Positions 7,747 through 17,193 of a stretch of DNA of 64,000 nt are shown one piece after another. The DNA is from CAUZWH01 sp965224275 (lineage in GTDB: Bacteria > Pseudomonadota > Alphaproteobacteria > SHVV01). The first letter of the stretch is position 1. Each line of letters begins with the position of its first letter. Below the pieces are notes generated by a model, which did not search any database, was not told the DNA's origin, and saw only the letters and a list, made by a program, of their open reading frames with translations. A program made the position numbers and the translations under genes. The DNA lies in NCBI GenBank assembly GCA_965224275.1, contig CBDCYR010000012.1, positions 186,001 to 250,000 of the forward strand, given 5' to 3'.

Positions 7747-9756
7747 ATGTTCGAAAAATTGCTCATCGCCAATCGGGGCGAGATCGCGTGCCGAATCATC
7801 AGCACCGCGCGGCGGCTTGGCATCCCAACGGTAGCGATCTACTCCGACGCCGATCGTGGCGCGCGTCATGTGGCGCTCGCTGACGAAGCCTTTCGGGTCG
7901 GCGGGTCTTCTCCGAGCGAAAGTTATCTCCGCCACGACCGGATTATCGACGTTGCTCGCCTACGCGGGGCGACCGCCATTCACCCGGGTTACGGATTTCT
8001 TTCGGAAAACGCCAAGTTCGCAGAGGCTTGCGCGAAGGCCAAAATCGTATTTGTTGGACCCTCGCCCAGCGCCATTGAATCAATGGGCGAGAAAGACATC
8101 GCCAAAACTCTGATGGCGGCCGCCGGCGTTCCCATTGTCCCGGGCTACCACGGCAAGGATCAGCGGCCCGCCCGGCTTATGCGCGAGGCGACATCCCTCG
8201 GCTTCCCCATCCTAATCAAGGCTGCCGCCGGCGGCGGCGGTAAGGGGATGCGGCGGGTTGAAGCGCCCTCCGCCTTTCGCGATGCCCTCGAATCCGCACG
8301 CCGCGAAAGCAAGAATGCCTTCGGTTCCAGCAAGGTCCTGATTGAATCCTACATTGCGCGACCCCGTCATGTTGAGGTGCAGATCTTTGGTGATTCGCAA
8401 CGCGACGTCATTCATCTTTTCGAGCGCGATTGCTCAATGCAGCGGCGCCACCAAAAGGTGATCGAGGAGGCGCCGGCACCCAATCTGTCTGCGGCGATCC
8501 GCCAACGATTGGGCGAGGCGGCGGTGACTGCGGCTCAGGCAATCGACTATGTGGGTGCCGGAACCGTTGAGTTTCTGCTCGATCCCTCCAGCGGGTCCGC
8601 GGATCCCACGTTTTATTTCATGGAGATGAATACGCGCCTCCAGGTCGAACACCCGGTTACGGAGGCGATCACCGGGCTCGATCTCGTCGAGTGGCAGCTG
8701 CGGATTGCCGCCGGGGAACCGTTACCGTGGCGCCAATCCGAGCTCGGCATCAGTGGTCACGCGATCGAGGTACGCCTGTATGCCGAAGATCCCTCGCGTG
8801 AGTATCTGCCTTCGATTGGGCGGCTACAGCGGCTCGAATTGCCCGAGACCACGTCGCGAATCCGGGTTGATAGCGGTGTGCGCGAAGGAGATTTGGTTTC
8901 CATCCACTACGATCCCATGATCGCCAAGGTAATCGCCCATGGCCGCGATCGGACCAACGCGTTAGACAGCCTGCGGAGCGCCCTCGCGCAGACGACCGTC
9001 CTTGGCGTGCGCACCAATCTCGGCTTTCTCAACCGGTTGCTCAGGCACCACGATTTCGCGGCAGGATCAGTCGATACGCACCTGGTCGAGCGAGATGCAG
9101 ATCGATTGCTGTCGCCGGATCGAGAAACCCGTCTCAGGCTTTACGCCATGGCATTTCTGGCCGCTAGTTTCGAAGGTGCGACACCGGTTAGACACTCGGG
9201 CGCCGATCGTTTCTCGCCATGGCGGCAGTTTGCGCCTGCGCGCCACGGATCCGGGCGACGTTTCTGTCGGTCGCTCACGATCGACGATCAGGTGGTTTCG
9301 TATGTTGTCAGCCCGACATCAACCGGCAACGTTGACCTTGAGATCGAAGGAATCGGTCGAGCGTTGGTCGCCGGCGCCGAACTGCGCGATCGTGACGTTC
9401 ACGCGAAGCTCGATGGGCGCGATGCAATCGCGCGCACCGTAGCGCGTGGCGATCACATTGATGTCTTGGTCGATGGCGATAGTGTGACGATTAGCCTGGC
9501 CGGGAAGGCGCTAGGCGCGGGGGCCCTCGACGGCGACGGCGCCGATCATATCGTGGCGCCTTTGCCCGGAAAGGTTGCCGCGCTCGCGGTCGCCAGGGGC
9601 GACACCGTTAAGAAAGGTGAAACCTTGATCGTCGTTGAAGCCATGAAGATGGAACACACGTTGGTCGCTCCCCGATCCGCTAAGGTTGAGGACGTTCTCT
9701 GTAAGGTTGGCCGGATGGTCGATGAGGGCGCAATGCTGATCAAGCTGTCGACGTAA
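7747..9756 (+). CDS. liuD: Methylcrotonyl-CoA carboxylase biotin-containing (alpha) subunit
   Basis: 669 residues: biotin carboxylase (about 1-450), a BT middle domain and a C-terminal biotinyl domain. It carboxylates biotin with ATP and bicarbonate and hands CO2 to the beta subunit. Visible landmarks are FEKLLIANRGEIACRII at the N-terminus, the glycine-rich ATP-grasp loop KAAAGGGGKGMRRV, catalytic EMNTRLQVEHPVTE and the biotin site EAMKMEH (Lys about 634). The ATG at 7747 is chosen since it begins the conserved N-terminus; the frame is open to 7699. Last gene of the leucine cluster. The next gene (permease, 39 bp on) may be cotranscribed. Confidence 0.95.
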   Translation: MFEKLLIANRGEIACRIISTARRLGIPTVAIYSDADRGARHVALADEAFRVGGSSPSESYLRHDRIIDVARLRGATAIHPGYGFLSENAKFAEACAKAKIVFVGPSPSAIESMGEKDIAKTLMAAAGVPIVPGYHGKDQRPARLMREATSLGFPILIKAAAGGGGKGMRRVEAPSAFRDALESARRESKNAFGSSKVLIESYIARPRHVEVQIFGDSQRDVIHLFERDCSMQRRHQKVIEEAPAPNLSAAIRQRLGEAAVTAAQAIDYVGAGTVEFLLDPSSGSADPTFYFMEMNTRLQVEHPVTEAITGLDLVEWQLRIAAGEPLPWRQSELGISGHAIEVRLYAEDPSREYLPSIGRLQRLELPETTSRIRVDSGVREGDLVSIHYDPMIAKVIAHGRDRTNALDSLRSALAQTTVLGVRTNLGFLNRLLRHHDFAAGSVDTHLVERDADRLLSPDRETRLRLYAMAFLAASFEGATPVRHSGADRFSPWRQFAPARHGSGRRFCRSLTIDDQVVSYVVSPTSTGNVDLEIEGIGRALVAGAELRDRDVHAKLDGRDAIARTVARGDHIDVLVDGDSVTISLAGKALGAGALDGDGADHIVAPLPGKVAALAVARGDTVKKGETLIVVEAMKMEHTLVAPRSAKVEDVLCKVGRMVDEGAMLIKLST

Positions 9757-9795
9757 TTCGTTAGTCCCCCCGCTTTCCAGTTCACCGATGATGCG

Positions 9796-11163
9796 ATGAC
9801 GGTAGCAAAAACGTTAGCCGCGGCGACGACAGTATTGGCGATTGGGCTGATCATTGCCGGTCTCGGCAATGAATCGCGGGAATTTTATGTCGCGTCGGCA
9901 CTTGCTGTGTTCACCATTGGGCTATTCGCGACCGGCGCGGTGCCCGCGCATATCGCGTCAATTTGGTTTTTTCTGATCGCAGCGGTCACGCAAATAGCAC
10001 CGGCAGAGGCAGTGTTTTCCGGATTTGCCTCGATGGGATTCTGGATGGTGTTTGGCGGTTTGTTGCTCGGGGTGGCTGTCCGAGAAACTGGACTCGGCCG
10101 GCGCATTGCCGCAGCGATGACGGCTGGCTTCGGCCGTAGTTATGTTGGCAACATCACTGGCATTGTTGCGGTTGGCGTGGCGCTCGCTTTCTTTGTGCCA
10201 TCGACCATGGGCAGAATTGTGATCCTTATGCCCATTGTCCTGGAACTTGCCGAGAATCAGGGATTTGAAAGCGGATCGCGCGGGCGCGACGGTTTCGTTG
10301 TCGCATTGTTGTTCGGTACCCTACTACCTGCATTTGCGCTGCTCCCCTCAAACCTCCCCAACATCATTTTGACCGGTGCAGCAGAAACGCTGCACGGCAT
10401 CACGCTGATCTATGGCGAGTACATATTGCTGCATTTCCCTCTGCTCGGTGCTGCCAAAGCGATATTGATGATCGGTCTCATCGTTGCGATGTTTTCCGAT
10501 GTACCGAGTCGGGAGGCTCCGACGCGGCCACGAACCCCGTTTTCGAGCGAAGAGCGCCGCCTTGCAGTCATTCTCGGTGCCACCCTCCTGCTGTGGATGA
10601 CGGATTCATGGCATGGTACCGCACCCGGCTGGATTGGACTGGCGGCGGGCTCGGCGTGTTTGCTGCCGGGGTTCGGCGTTCTCAAGGCCGATGTCGTCGA
10701 TAAGTTGAACTACGGCGCGCTGCTTTATGTGGCCGGGATTATCGGTCTCGGTGCCATGATATCAACCAGCGGGCTGGGTGACCGCGTCGGCGCGTTGCTG
10801 CTGGATGAAGTTGGTTTCTTGCCGGGCGAGTCGATTCGCAACCTTAGCGCGATGACTGGCATTTCGATTGTCACCGGGTTCCTCGCCACTCAAGCCGGGG
10901 TCCCGGCAATTCTCACGCCCATTAGCGGTGGCATTGCCGAGGCCATGGATCTGCCGCTGGCAACCGTATTGATGATGCAGGTGTTGGGTTTCTCGTCGGT
11001 CGTGCTTCCCTACCAGGTCCCGCCGTTGATGGTGGGGCTCAGCCTCGCCGGCGTCAGTGTGGCAACAGCGACGCGATTTAGCCTTACCCTTTTTGTGCCG
11101 ACCGTATTGATTCTGCTCCCACTGGATTATTTGTGGTGGCGTATACTGGGCTATCTGCCGTGA
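9796..11163 (+). CDS. SLC13/DASS-type anion permease
   Basis: A 455-residue, highly hydrophobic inner-membrane protein with about 11-12 predicted helices. It resembles the divalent anion:Na+ symporter (SLC13) / ArsB-NhaD superfamily: two homologous halves, re-entrant loops with FVPSTMGRIVILMPI and FLATQAGVPAILTPISGG, and the FSGFASMGFWMVFGGLLLG segment. These transport dicarboxylates, sulfate or short keto acids with sodium. The substrate cannot be read. It sits 39 bp downstream of the methylcrotonyl-CoA carboxylase alpha gene, so transport of a branched-chain organic acid is a reasonable inference. Its TGA is followed directly by the ribosome site of DUF1489. Confidence 0.75.
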   Translation: MTVAKTLAAATTVLAIGLIIAGLGNESREFYVASALAVFTIGLFATGAVPAHIASIWFFLIAAVTQIAPAEAVFSGFASMGFWMVFGGLLLGVAVRETGLGRRIAAAMTAGFGRSYVGNITGIVAVGVALAFFVPSTMGRIVILMPIVLELAENQGFESGSRGRDGFVVALLFGTLLPAFALLPSNLPNIILTGAAETLHGITLIYGEYILLHFPLLGAAKAILMIGLIVAMFSDVPSREAPTRPRTPFSSEERRLAVILGATLLLWMTDSWHGTAPGWIGLAAGSACLLPGFGVLKADVVDKLNYGALLYVAGIIGLGAMISTSGLGDRVGALLLDEVGFLPGESIRNLSAMTGISIVTGFLATQAGVPAILTPISGGIAEAMDLPLATVLMMQVLGFSSVVLPYQVPPLMVGLSLAGVSVATATRFSLTLFVPTVLILLPLDYLWWRILGYLP

Positions 11164-11176
11164 TGAGGAGGTCGGA

Positions 11177-11611
11177 TTGCCGCTTGGGTTACTGAAAATG
11201 TGCGTCGGTGTCGCGGAGATCGACCAGCTGGCGCGCTGGCAGTACGAGCGCCTTTCACGGCTACGTGAAAACGGGGAGCCGGCCAAACTGCGCCACGTAA
11301 CCCGCAACCGGCCGCGCCGCGCCGAAGAAATCCTCGAAGGTGGATCCCTCTATTGGGTTATCAAAGGGTGCGTGCGTGTGCGCCAGCATATTATCGCACT
11401 CGAACGTGTCGAAAATGATGAGGGTCAAACAAAGTGCGGGCTCGTTCTTGACCCGACTCTGGTACGAACCGAGCTCCAGCCACGCCGCCCGCACCAGGGG
11501 TGGCGTTACCTCGAAGAGGATGATGCGCCACCTGACTTGCCCGGTGGTCATGCCGCTTACGACATGCCCGAAGCGATGGTTGCCGAACTTCGAGAACTAG
11601 GCCTTCTATGA
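11177..11611 (+). CDS. DUF1489 family protein
   Basis: 144 residues matching the alphaproteobacterial DUF1489 family, of unknown biochemical function: opening LLKMCVGVAEIDQL, central GSLYWVIKGCVRVRQHI and C-terminal GWRYLEEDDAPPDL. It has no signal peptide or membrane segment. The TTG at 11177 is preferred because GAGGAG sits 6 bp upstream and the family N-terminus is retained; the next in-frame ATG (11198) would remove seven residues. It starts 13 bp after the permease and ends 39 bp before putA. The short interval to putA contains copy 2 of the TAGGTAGA motif. Confidence 0.85.
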   Translation: MPLGLLKMCVGVAEIDQLARWQYERLSRLRENGEPAKLRHVTRNRPRRAEEILEGGSLYWVIKGCVRVRQHIIALERVENDEGQTKCGLVLDPTLVRTELQPRRPHQGWRYLEEDDAPPDLPGGHAAYDMPEAMVAELRELGLL

Positions 11612-11621
11612 TCTACTCGCA

Positions 11622-11638
11622 TAGGTAGAATTTCTGCC
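11622..11638 (+). promoter_or_regulatory. Shared upstream motif TAGGTAGARTTTCT, copy 2
   Basis: TAGGTAGAATTTCTGCC ends 12 bp before the putA ATG. It matches the motif at 3361 upstream of isovaleryl-CoA dehydrogenase over its first 14 bases apart from one A/G change. GGTAGA/TCTGCC can pair weakly. Function unknown. Confidence 0.3.
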
Positions 11639-11650
11639 TTCTAATTACGA

Positions 11651-13457
11651 ATGATTTTCCGCGACACTCCCCCCACGCGTGCGCCCCTGCGGGCACAGAT
11701 CAATGCGCTTTATCACGCCGATGGATCCGCCGTCATGGAAACGGTGCTTGATGAGGCGGCGTTCGACGCGGCCGAGAAAGCGCGTGTTTCTGATCTTGCA
11801 AGGCGCTTGATCATTCGCATTCGGCGCTCGAGCCGAGATACCGGATCGCTCGAGACTTTCCTGCAGGAATACCAGCTCTCGACGCGGGAAGGCGTCGTGC
11901 TTATGTGCTTGGCCGAGGCGTTGCTGCGAATTCCCGACTCAGAAACCGCCGATCAGTTGATCCGCGACAAGCTCGGTGGTGCCGATTGGGAGGCACATCT
12001 CGGCAAAAGCGAATCTCTGTTCGTCAATGCGTCAACCTGGGGGTTGATGTTAACGGGTCGGCTGATGTCGATCGATGCAGGCATGGCCAAAGGCTACCAT
12101 TTCGGCCGCCTATTGCAGCGCAGCGGCGAACCCTTGGTCCGACAAGGCCTGATGCAAGCCATGCGCATTGTTTCCGACCAGTTCATCATGGGCCGGAATA
12201 TTCGCAGTGCGATGCGTCGGGCTCGAGACGATGGCGAGGAGGGGACGCGACACTCGTTCGACATGTTGGGCGAGGCGGCATTAACGGCAACCGACGCCAC
12301 TCGGTACACCGAAGCCTATACCGCGGCCATCAAGGCGATCGGGCAATGGCAACAAGAAGACACTCGTGGACGGTCGATGACGCTTGCTCGACCGGGAATC
12401 TCGATCAAATTGTCCGCCCTCGATCCGCGCTTCGAATTTGCCCAGCGGGAAGCCGTGTTGCGGCGTCTGATACCACGCCTTCTTGAACTCGTTCTTGAAG
12501 CAAAAAAGGTTGACGTTGGCGTTACGATCGATGCCGAAGAAGCCGACCGACTCGAACTCGGCTTGGATGTCTTCGAGGCGGTTTACAACGATCCCCAACT
12601 CGGAGATTGGGAAGGCTTTGGGCTTGCGGTACAGGCGTACCAGAAACGGGCGCGGGCCGTTGTCGATTGGCTTGCCGCTCAAGCCCAAAAAACCGGCCGG
12701 CGCATCCCAGTCAGATTGGTAAAAGGAGCCTACTGGGATACTGAGGTAAAACGAGCCCAGGAGGGCGGATTCGCGGGCTACCCCATTTATACCCGCAAAG
12801 TGATGACCGATGTGTCGTACCTCGCTTGCGCCCGCACCATGCTCGATGACCAGCGATCGTTTTACCCACAATTCGCGACCCACAACGCCCACACGCTCGC
12901 CGCCATTGCCGTGCTCGGCGCCCGACGGTCGGACTTCGAGTGCCAACGACTGCACGGCATGGGAGAGGCGCTCTATCGTGGACTGAGCCATGAGCACGAG
13001 ATCGAATTGCCGTGTCGCGTCTACGCACCGGTTGGCGGCCATGAGGATTTGCTGCCCTATCTCGTCCGCCGGTTGCTTGAAAACGGCGCCAACACGTCGT
13101 TCGTCAATCAACTGGCAGATCCAAACGCCCCGATTGTCGACCTCGTTGCCGATCCGACCGATACGATGCGATCCTCATTGGGTCAGCGACACGCTCAGAT
13201 ACCGCTGCCACATGGTCTGTTCGGCGAGTCGCGGGTGAACTCGCAAGGGGTAGATCTCAGCGATAGCAACGCCCTCATCGCTCTCGCCCAGAGGATGGGC
13301 GTAGCGACCGAGCAAACCTGGACCTGCACCGCGCTGGTCGATGGAAAACCTGGCATCGGTCAGGTTCAAGAAGTTACCAACCCGGCGCAAAGAAACGAGG
13401 TCGTCGGCACGGTCGTCGATGCAGACGAAGCATCGATCGAGGCAGCGCTGGATCTAA
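11651..13457 (+). pseudogene. putA: putA 5' part: proline dehydrogenase domain, split by IS
   Basis: The first 602 codons of a bifunctional PutA, which oxidises proline to pyrroline-5-carboxylate (FAD) and then to glutamate (NAD). No N-terminal ribbon-helix-helix domain is present, so this PutA would not be an autorepressor. The PRODH barrel is intact: RIPVRLVKGAYWDTEVKRAQ, ATHNAHTLA, RVYAPVGGHEDLLPYLVRRL. The last native codons encode AALD, and the frame then runs 35 residues into the IS before a stop at 13561. Deleting the IS and one TAA target copy joins GAT-CTA-AGC and restores one open frame with 14390-15756. A truncated PRODH-only protein could still be made, but electrons and pyrroline-5-carboxylate would not be channelled. 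Confidence 0.93.
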
Positions 13458-14389
13458 GAGTCCGACTCGAAACTCTATGTTTGATAACAGTACCTTGCGA
13501 GCCGCCTTGTGAGGAGTCGGATGTTGGCGACAAGAATCCATGCCTGTGCGGAGGCGATTGATTTCTCCCAATCCTTGGCCAGTCGACGGCATCGGTTGAG
13601 CCAGGCGAAGGTCCTCTCGACGACCCATCGTCTGGGCAGGAGCTCGAAGCCCTGGGCGGTGTCTGAGCGCTTGATGATCTCGAGCTTCCAGCGGCCGATG
13701 TCCTCAAGGGCGCCCTCGAGTTTCGGTCCCGCGTAGGCGGCGTCGGCGAAGAGGTGACGCAGCCGGGGGAAGCGATGACGGATCGATTTGAGGACCTCGG
13801 GCGCGCCGTCGCGGTCCTGGATATCGGCTGCGTGCACGATCAGGCCGACCAGCAGGCCGAGTGTATCGGTGACGATGTGACGCTTGCGGCCCTTGATCTT
13901 CTTGCCCGCGTCATAGCCCCGAACACCACCGCTTTCCGTGGTTTTCACGCTCTGGCTGTCGATCACCCCGGCGCTCGGGCCGGCCTCGCGTCCTTCCAGC
14001 TCCCGGGCCGCCATGACCAGGTGATGGTTGATGCTCTCCAGCAGGCCGTTGGAGCGCCAGTCGTAGAAATAGCGCTGGACCGTGGAAGGCGGAGGGAAGT
14101 CGTTCGGCAACATCGCCCACTGGCAGCCCGTCGAGGCCATGTACATGACCGCATCCATGACATGGCGCAGGTCCGTCGTCCTCGGCCGGCCGATCTTCTT
14201 GCGCGGCGGCATGAGCGGCGCGATCAACGCCCACTCTCGATCCGTCAGGTCGCTTGCGTAGCGCCCGCCACGGCGCTCATAATTCGGGCGAGTGATTTCG
14301 GTCCACATGTTGTGCCTCCTCGTTTGCTTTGACACAACCGAGTAAGCCACAACCGACTGAAATCACTCAACTAGTTTCGGGTTGGCCTC
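13458..14389 (-). mobile_element. IS5-family insertion sequence (IS1031-like), 932 bp
   Basis: The imperfect terminal inverted repeats are GAGTCCGACTCGAAACT (from 13458) and, on the other strand, GAGGCCAACCCGAAACT (from 14389), 13 of 17 identical. Both sides are flanked by TAA (13455-13457 and 14390-14392), a 3-bp TNA target duplication as in the IS1031 group. It carries one transposase gene on the minus strand. Insertion is inside putA and excision in silico restores its frame exactly, so the event looks recent. Confidence 0.9.
13475..14308 (-). CDS. IS5-family DDE transposase
   Basis: 277 residues. N-terminal DUF4096-type DNA-binding region (YASDLTDREWALIAPLMPP ... GCQWAMLPNDFPPPSTVQRY), then an RNase-H-like DDE core. 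The acidic triad can be placed in GVIDSQSVKT (D), LFADAAYAG (D) and VVERTFAWLNRCRRL (E). The frame is open to 14350, but the ATG at 14308 has GAGGAGG just upstream and matches the usual MWTEITRPNYE-like start. It is a single uninterrupted ORF, unlike the IS427 group, which needs a frameshift. It appears functional and is carried wholly within the IS that disrupts putA. Confidence 0.93.
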   Translation of the reverse strand: MWTEITRPNYERRGGRYASDLTDREWALIAPLMPPRKKIGRPRTTDLRHVMDAVMYMASTGCQWAMLPNDFPPPSTVQRYFYDWRSNGLLESINHHLVMAARELEGREAGPSAGVIDSQSVKTTESGGVRGYDAGKKIKGRKRHIVTDTLGLLVGLIVHAADIQDRDGAPEVLKSIRHRFPRLRHLFADAAYAGPKLEGALEDIGRWKLEIIKRSDTAQGFELLPRRWVVERTFAWLNRCRRLAKDWEKSIASAQAWILVANIRLLTRRLARYCYQT

Positions 14390-15756
14390 TAAGCAGTAAG
14401 GCCGCTCCAATCTGGGAACGAACGCCGGCTGTGGAGCGTGGTGACGTTCTCGATCGCGTCGCGGATCTCTACGAAGAACACAGTGCGGCATTGATGAACC
14501 TGGCCGTGCGCGAGGCTGGAAAGACGATCAGCGATGCCGTTGCTGAAGTGCGCGAAGCGGTCGACTTTTGCCGTTACTACGCGATGCGCGCGCGCCTTGA
14601 TTTTGCCGCACCCGTGGAACTGGGCGGGCCGACGGGAGAGCGAAATACGATCTCATTGCACGGCCGCGGCACCTTTGCTTGCATAAGTCCGTGGAATTTT
14701 CCGCTCGCAATTTTCACCGGCCAGGTTGCGGCTGCGCTGGCAGCTGGTAACGCGGTCGTGGCCAAACCGGCCGAGCAAACGCCGCTTATTGCTTTTCTGG
14801 CAGTCACCCTGATGCACCAGGCTGGTGTTCCTGCAAATGTCCTGCATTTGTTACCGGGAGCCGGCGACGTCGTTGGCGCGTCGCTGGTGAATGACCCGCG
14901 TGTCGCCGGCGTCGCGATGACCGGGTCGACAGAGACCGCCCGCCAAATTAATCAATCCCTAGCTAACCGGGTCGGCCCCATCGTTCCGTTGATAGCGGAA
15001 ACGGGTGGCCAAAATGCGATGATCGCCGATTCCTCAGCTCACCCGGAACAACTAGTCGGTGATGTCGTCCGGTCGGCCTTTACCAGCGCCGGTCAGCGCT
15101 GTTCGGCATTGAGAGTCCTGTTTCTGCAGGAGGAAATCAGCAATCGGGTGGTCAAAATGCTGCGCGGCGCGATGGCGGAATTGCGGGTTGGTGACCCATC
15201 TCTGCTGGAAACCGATATTGGTCCGGTGATCGATGATGACGCACGCGCCTCGCTGATCGCTCACGCCGAACGAATGCAACGTGACGCACAGATACTCGCC
15301 CAAACACCCTTGCCCGAGGGATTGGACGCGGGGACCTTCTTTGCGCCTCGGGCCTATGCGATTTCAGGTTTCGAAATCCTCGAACGTGAGGTTTTCGGGC
15401 CAATCCTTCATATCGTACGCTTTGCGGCCGGAGATTTGGATAGGGTCGTCGATGAAATCAACGGCACCGAATACGGCCTCACGCTCGGAATTCATACGCG
15501 CATCGATGCAACGGCCCAGCGCATTAGAGCGCGCGCACGAGTCGGCAATGTTTACGTCAACCGCAACATGATCGGTGCCGTGGTCGGCGTGCAACCGTTT
15601 GGAGGAGAAGGTCTATCGGGAACTGGTCCCAAAGCCGGTGGCCCCAGTTACCTCAAGCGTTTTGCAACTGAACGAACGGTTTCCGACAATATCGCCGCGG
15701 TCGGTGGTAATCCGGCCCTTCTATCGCTCGAAGAGGAAGCGTCGCTGGATGCGTGA
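14390..15756 (+). pseudogene. putA: putA 3' part: P5C dehydrogenase domain
   Basis: About 455 codons of the L-glutamate gamma-semialdehyde dehydrogenase half. Rossmann segment CISPWNFPLAIFTGQVAAAL, FTSAGQRCSALRVLF with the catalytic Cys, and ETGGQNAMIADSSA are intact, and the end VGVQPFGGEGLSGTGPKAGG is canonical. The frame is open from inside the IS (14329), but no proper start or ribosome site exists there. Joined to the 5' part the protein would be about 1,057 residues, normal for a PutA without RHH and long C-terminal domains. No other mutation is visible. Confidence 0.93.
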
Positions 15757-15867
15757 TTTTCCGGGCTCGATGTGAGTCCGGCGCCACTCATGCTCAAGAG
15801 GAGGGTTTCGAGCAGAGCAGCGCCGGTCTCGCCGTGCTGTCAGGGGGAGGATAAGCAGGGCGAGATT

Positions 15868-16968
15868 TCATAGCGCCAAATGGCCCGGGGTGTGTTCCGC
15901 GGGTCGGCTGGTGCGTTCTGGACCGAGGCTTGGGCGGCGGTGAGCCGCGAGACGCTCTTCGGCGATGTGGTCGGCCACGATATTTGTAGGTAGTCCTTCC
16001 TGTTCCGCGCGGTCGAATATTTCGAGCAGCTGATGGTGAATTCGTGCCGTGTGTTGGCGTGCCCGATTGCTGTCATAGCCGCCGAATTCGTATGAAATGT
16101 TAATGATGCCACCACCGTTGATGACGTAGTCAGGCGCGTAGAGAATGCCGCGGTCACGCAATGCCAGACCGTGCCGATCCTCGGCCAGTTGGTTGTTTGC
16201 GGCACCGGCGACAATGGCCGCGCGAATTTGTGGGATCGATTGGTCGTTAATAACCGCGCCCAATGCGCACGGCGCATAGATATCGACATCGCAGGCGTGG
16301 ATCGTCGCAGCACTCGCGGGCGTGGCGTGACAGCGGGTGACAACCTCGCTAACGCGCGCAGTGTCGATATCGGCGACAATCAACTCGGCACCATCGCTAG
16401 CCAAACGTTCACAAACGAGTTGACCGACATGTCCCAATCCCTGAACCGCGATTTTGAGGCCGCGGACGGTGGGCGCGCCAAACTTGTGCTGTACGGACGC
16501 CAGTATCCCGCGATAGACACCAAACGCGGTTATCGGCGAGGGATCACCGCTACGACCGGGAAGGCCCGCGGCGAATTCGGTTTCGCGGGCGATGACGACC
16601 AGATCCTCGACCGACGTGCCGACGTCCTCAGCGGCGATATAGCGGCCCTCGAGACTGTCCACAAAGCGCCCGAAACTCCTCAACAGTGCTTCAGACTTAT
16701 CTTTCCTGGGGTCGGCAATAATCACCGCCTTGCCGCCTCCCAGCGCGAGGCCGGCGATGGCTGACTTGTAGGTCATTCCACGCGACAGGCGTAGAACATC
16801 CTCCAATGCCTCGTCCTCGGAAGCGTAGGGCCACATACGAACGCCGCCTAGCGATGGTCCAAGCGTGGTGTCGTGGACAGCAATGATGGCGTTCAGACCG
16901 ACGTCAGGGTCGTTGTAAAAGACGACCTCTTCGTGATCGTTGTCGACCTGTCTTGCGGTGGGCGCCAT
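15868..16968 (-). CDS. Leucine (branched-chain) dehydrogenase
   Basis: 366 residues of the Glu/Leu/Phe/Val dehydrogenase family, leucine dehydrogenase branch. It reversibly deaminates leucine to 4-methyl-2-oxopentanoate with NAD+. The substrate domain has TLGPSLGGVRMWPYASEDEA and GLALGGGKAVIIADP with the catalytic Lys; the Rossmann domain has AVQGLGHVGQLVCERL. The C-terminal 20 residues are Arg/Pro-rich and not conserved. The ATG at 16968 has GAGGAGAAA upstream. It faces putA tail to tail. It is the natural first step for the leucine operon at 3.4-9.8 kb. Candidate operator repeats lie directly upstream. Confidence 0.9.
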   Translation of the reverse strand: MAPTARQVDNDHEEVVFYNDPDVGLNAIIAVHDTTLGPSLGGVRMWPYASEDEALEDVLRLSRGMTYKSAIAGLALGGGKAVIIADPRKDKSEALLRSFGRFVDSLEGRYIAAEDVGTSVEDLVVIARETEFAAGLPGRSGDPSPITAFGVYRGILASVQHKFGAPTVRGLKIAVQGLGHVGQLVCERLASDGAELIVADIDTARVSEVVTRCHATPASAATIHACDVDIYAPCALGAVINDQSIPQIRAAIVAGAANNQLAEDRHGLALRDRGILYAPDYVINGGGIINISYEFGGYDSNRARQHTARIHHQLLEIFDRAEQEGLPTNIVADHIAEERLAAHRRPSLGPERTSRPAEHTPGHLAL

Positions 16969-17052
16969 CAGAGTTTCTCCTCGACCAAGGCATCGACGCT
17001 TACCCTAATGTGGGGAGAAACCTTTTCTTATCAAAGAGATAACGGCGCGATA

Positions 17053-17136
17053 AAGAAACAAAGACCGATTGTTTCTTACCCTGCGGACGCGCGTTTCGTT
17101 TTATGTCTCCCGTTAGGGAAAATCACGAAACAATCG
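17053..17136. promoter_or_regulatory. Inverted repeats upstream of leucine dehydrogenase
   Basis: The 225-bp gap between the leucine dehydrogenase start and the MipA stop is AT-richer than its surroundings. It holds two nested inverted repeats: AAGAAACA (17053-17060) with TGTTTCTT (17070-17077), and CGATTGTTTC (17066-17075) with GAAACAATCG (17127-17136). The arrangement suggests a dimeric repressor or activator site controlling the minus-strand gene that starts at 16968. The regulator is not identified. Confidence 0.35.
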
Positions 17137-17193
17137 TACTCCGGCGCGGGTTAACAAAATCCTAGCGGTATCGAGTCTGGTGCGTGCCGGGGT

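Noticed and set aside
12281..13111. 276-codon minus-strand ORF
   Set aside because: Antisense to the conserved PRODH domain of putA and with no family resemblance.
13754..14332. 192-codon plus-strand ORF in the IS
   Set aside because: Antisense to the IS5-type transposase, which carries the DDE motif.
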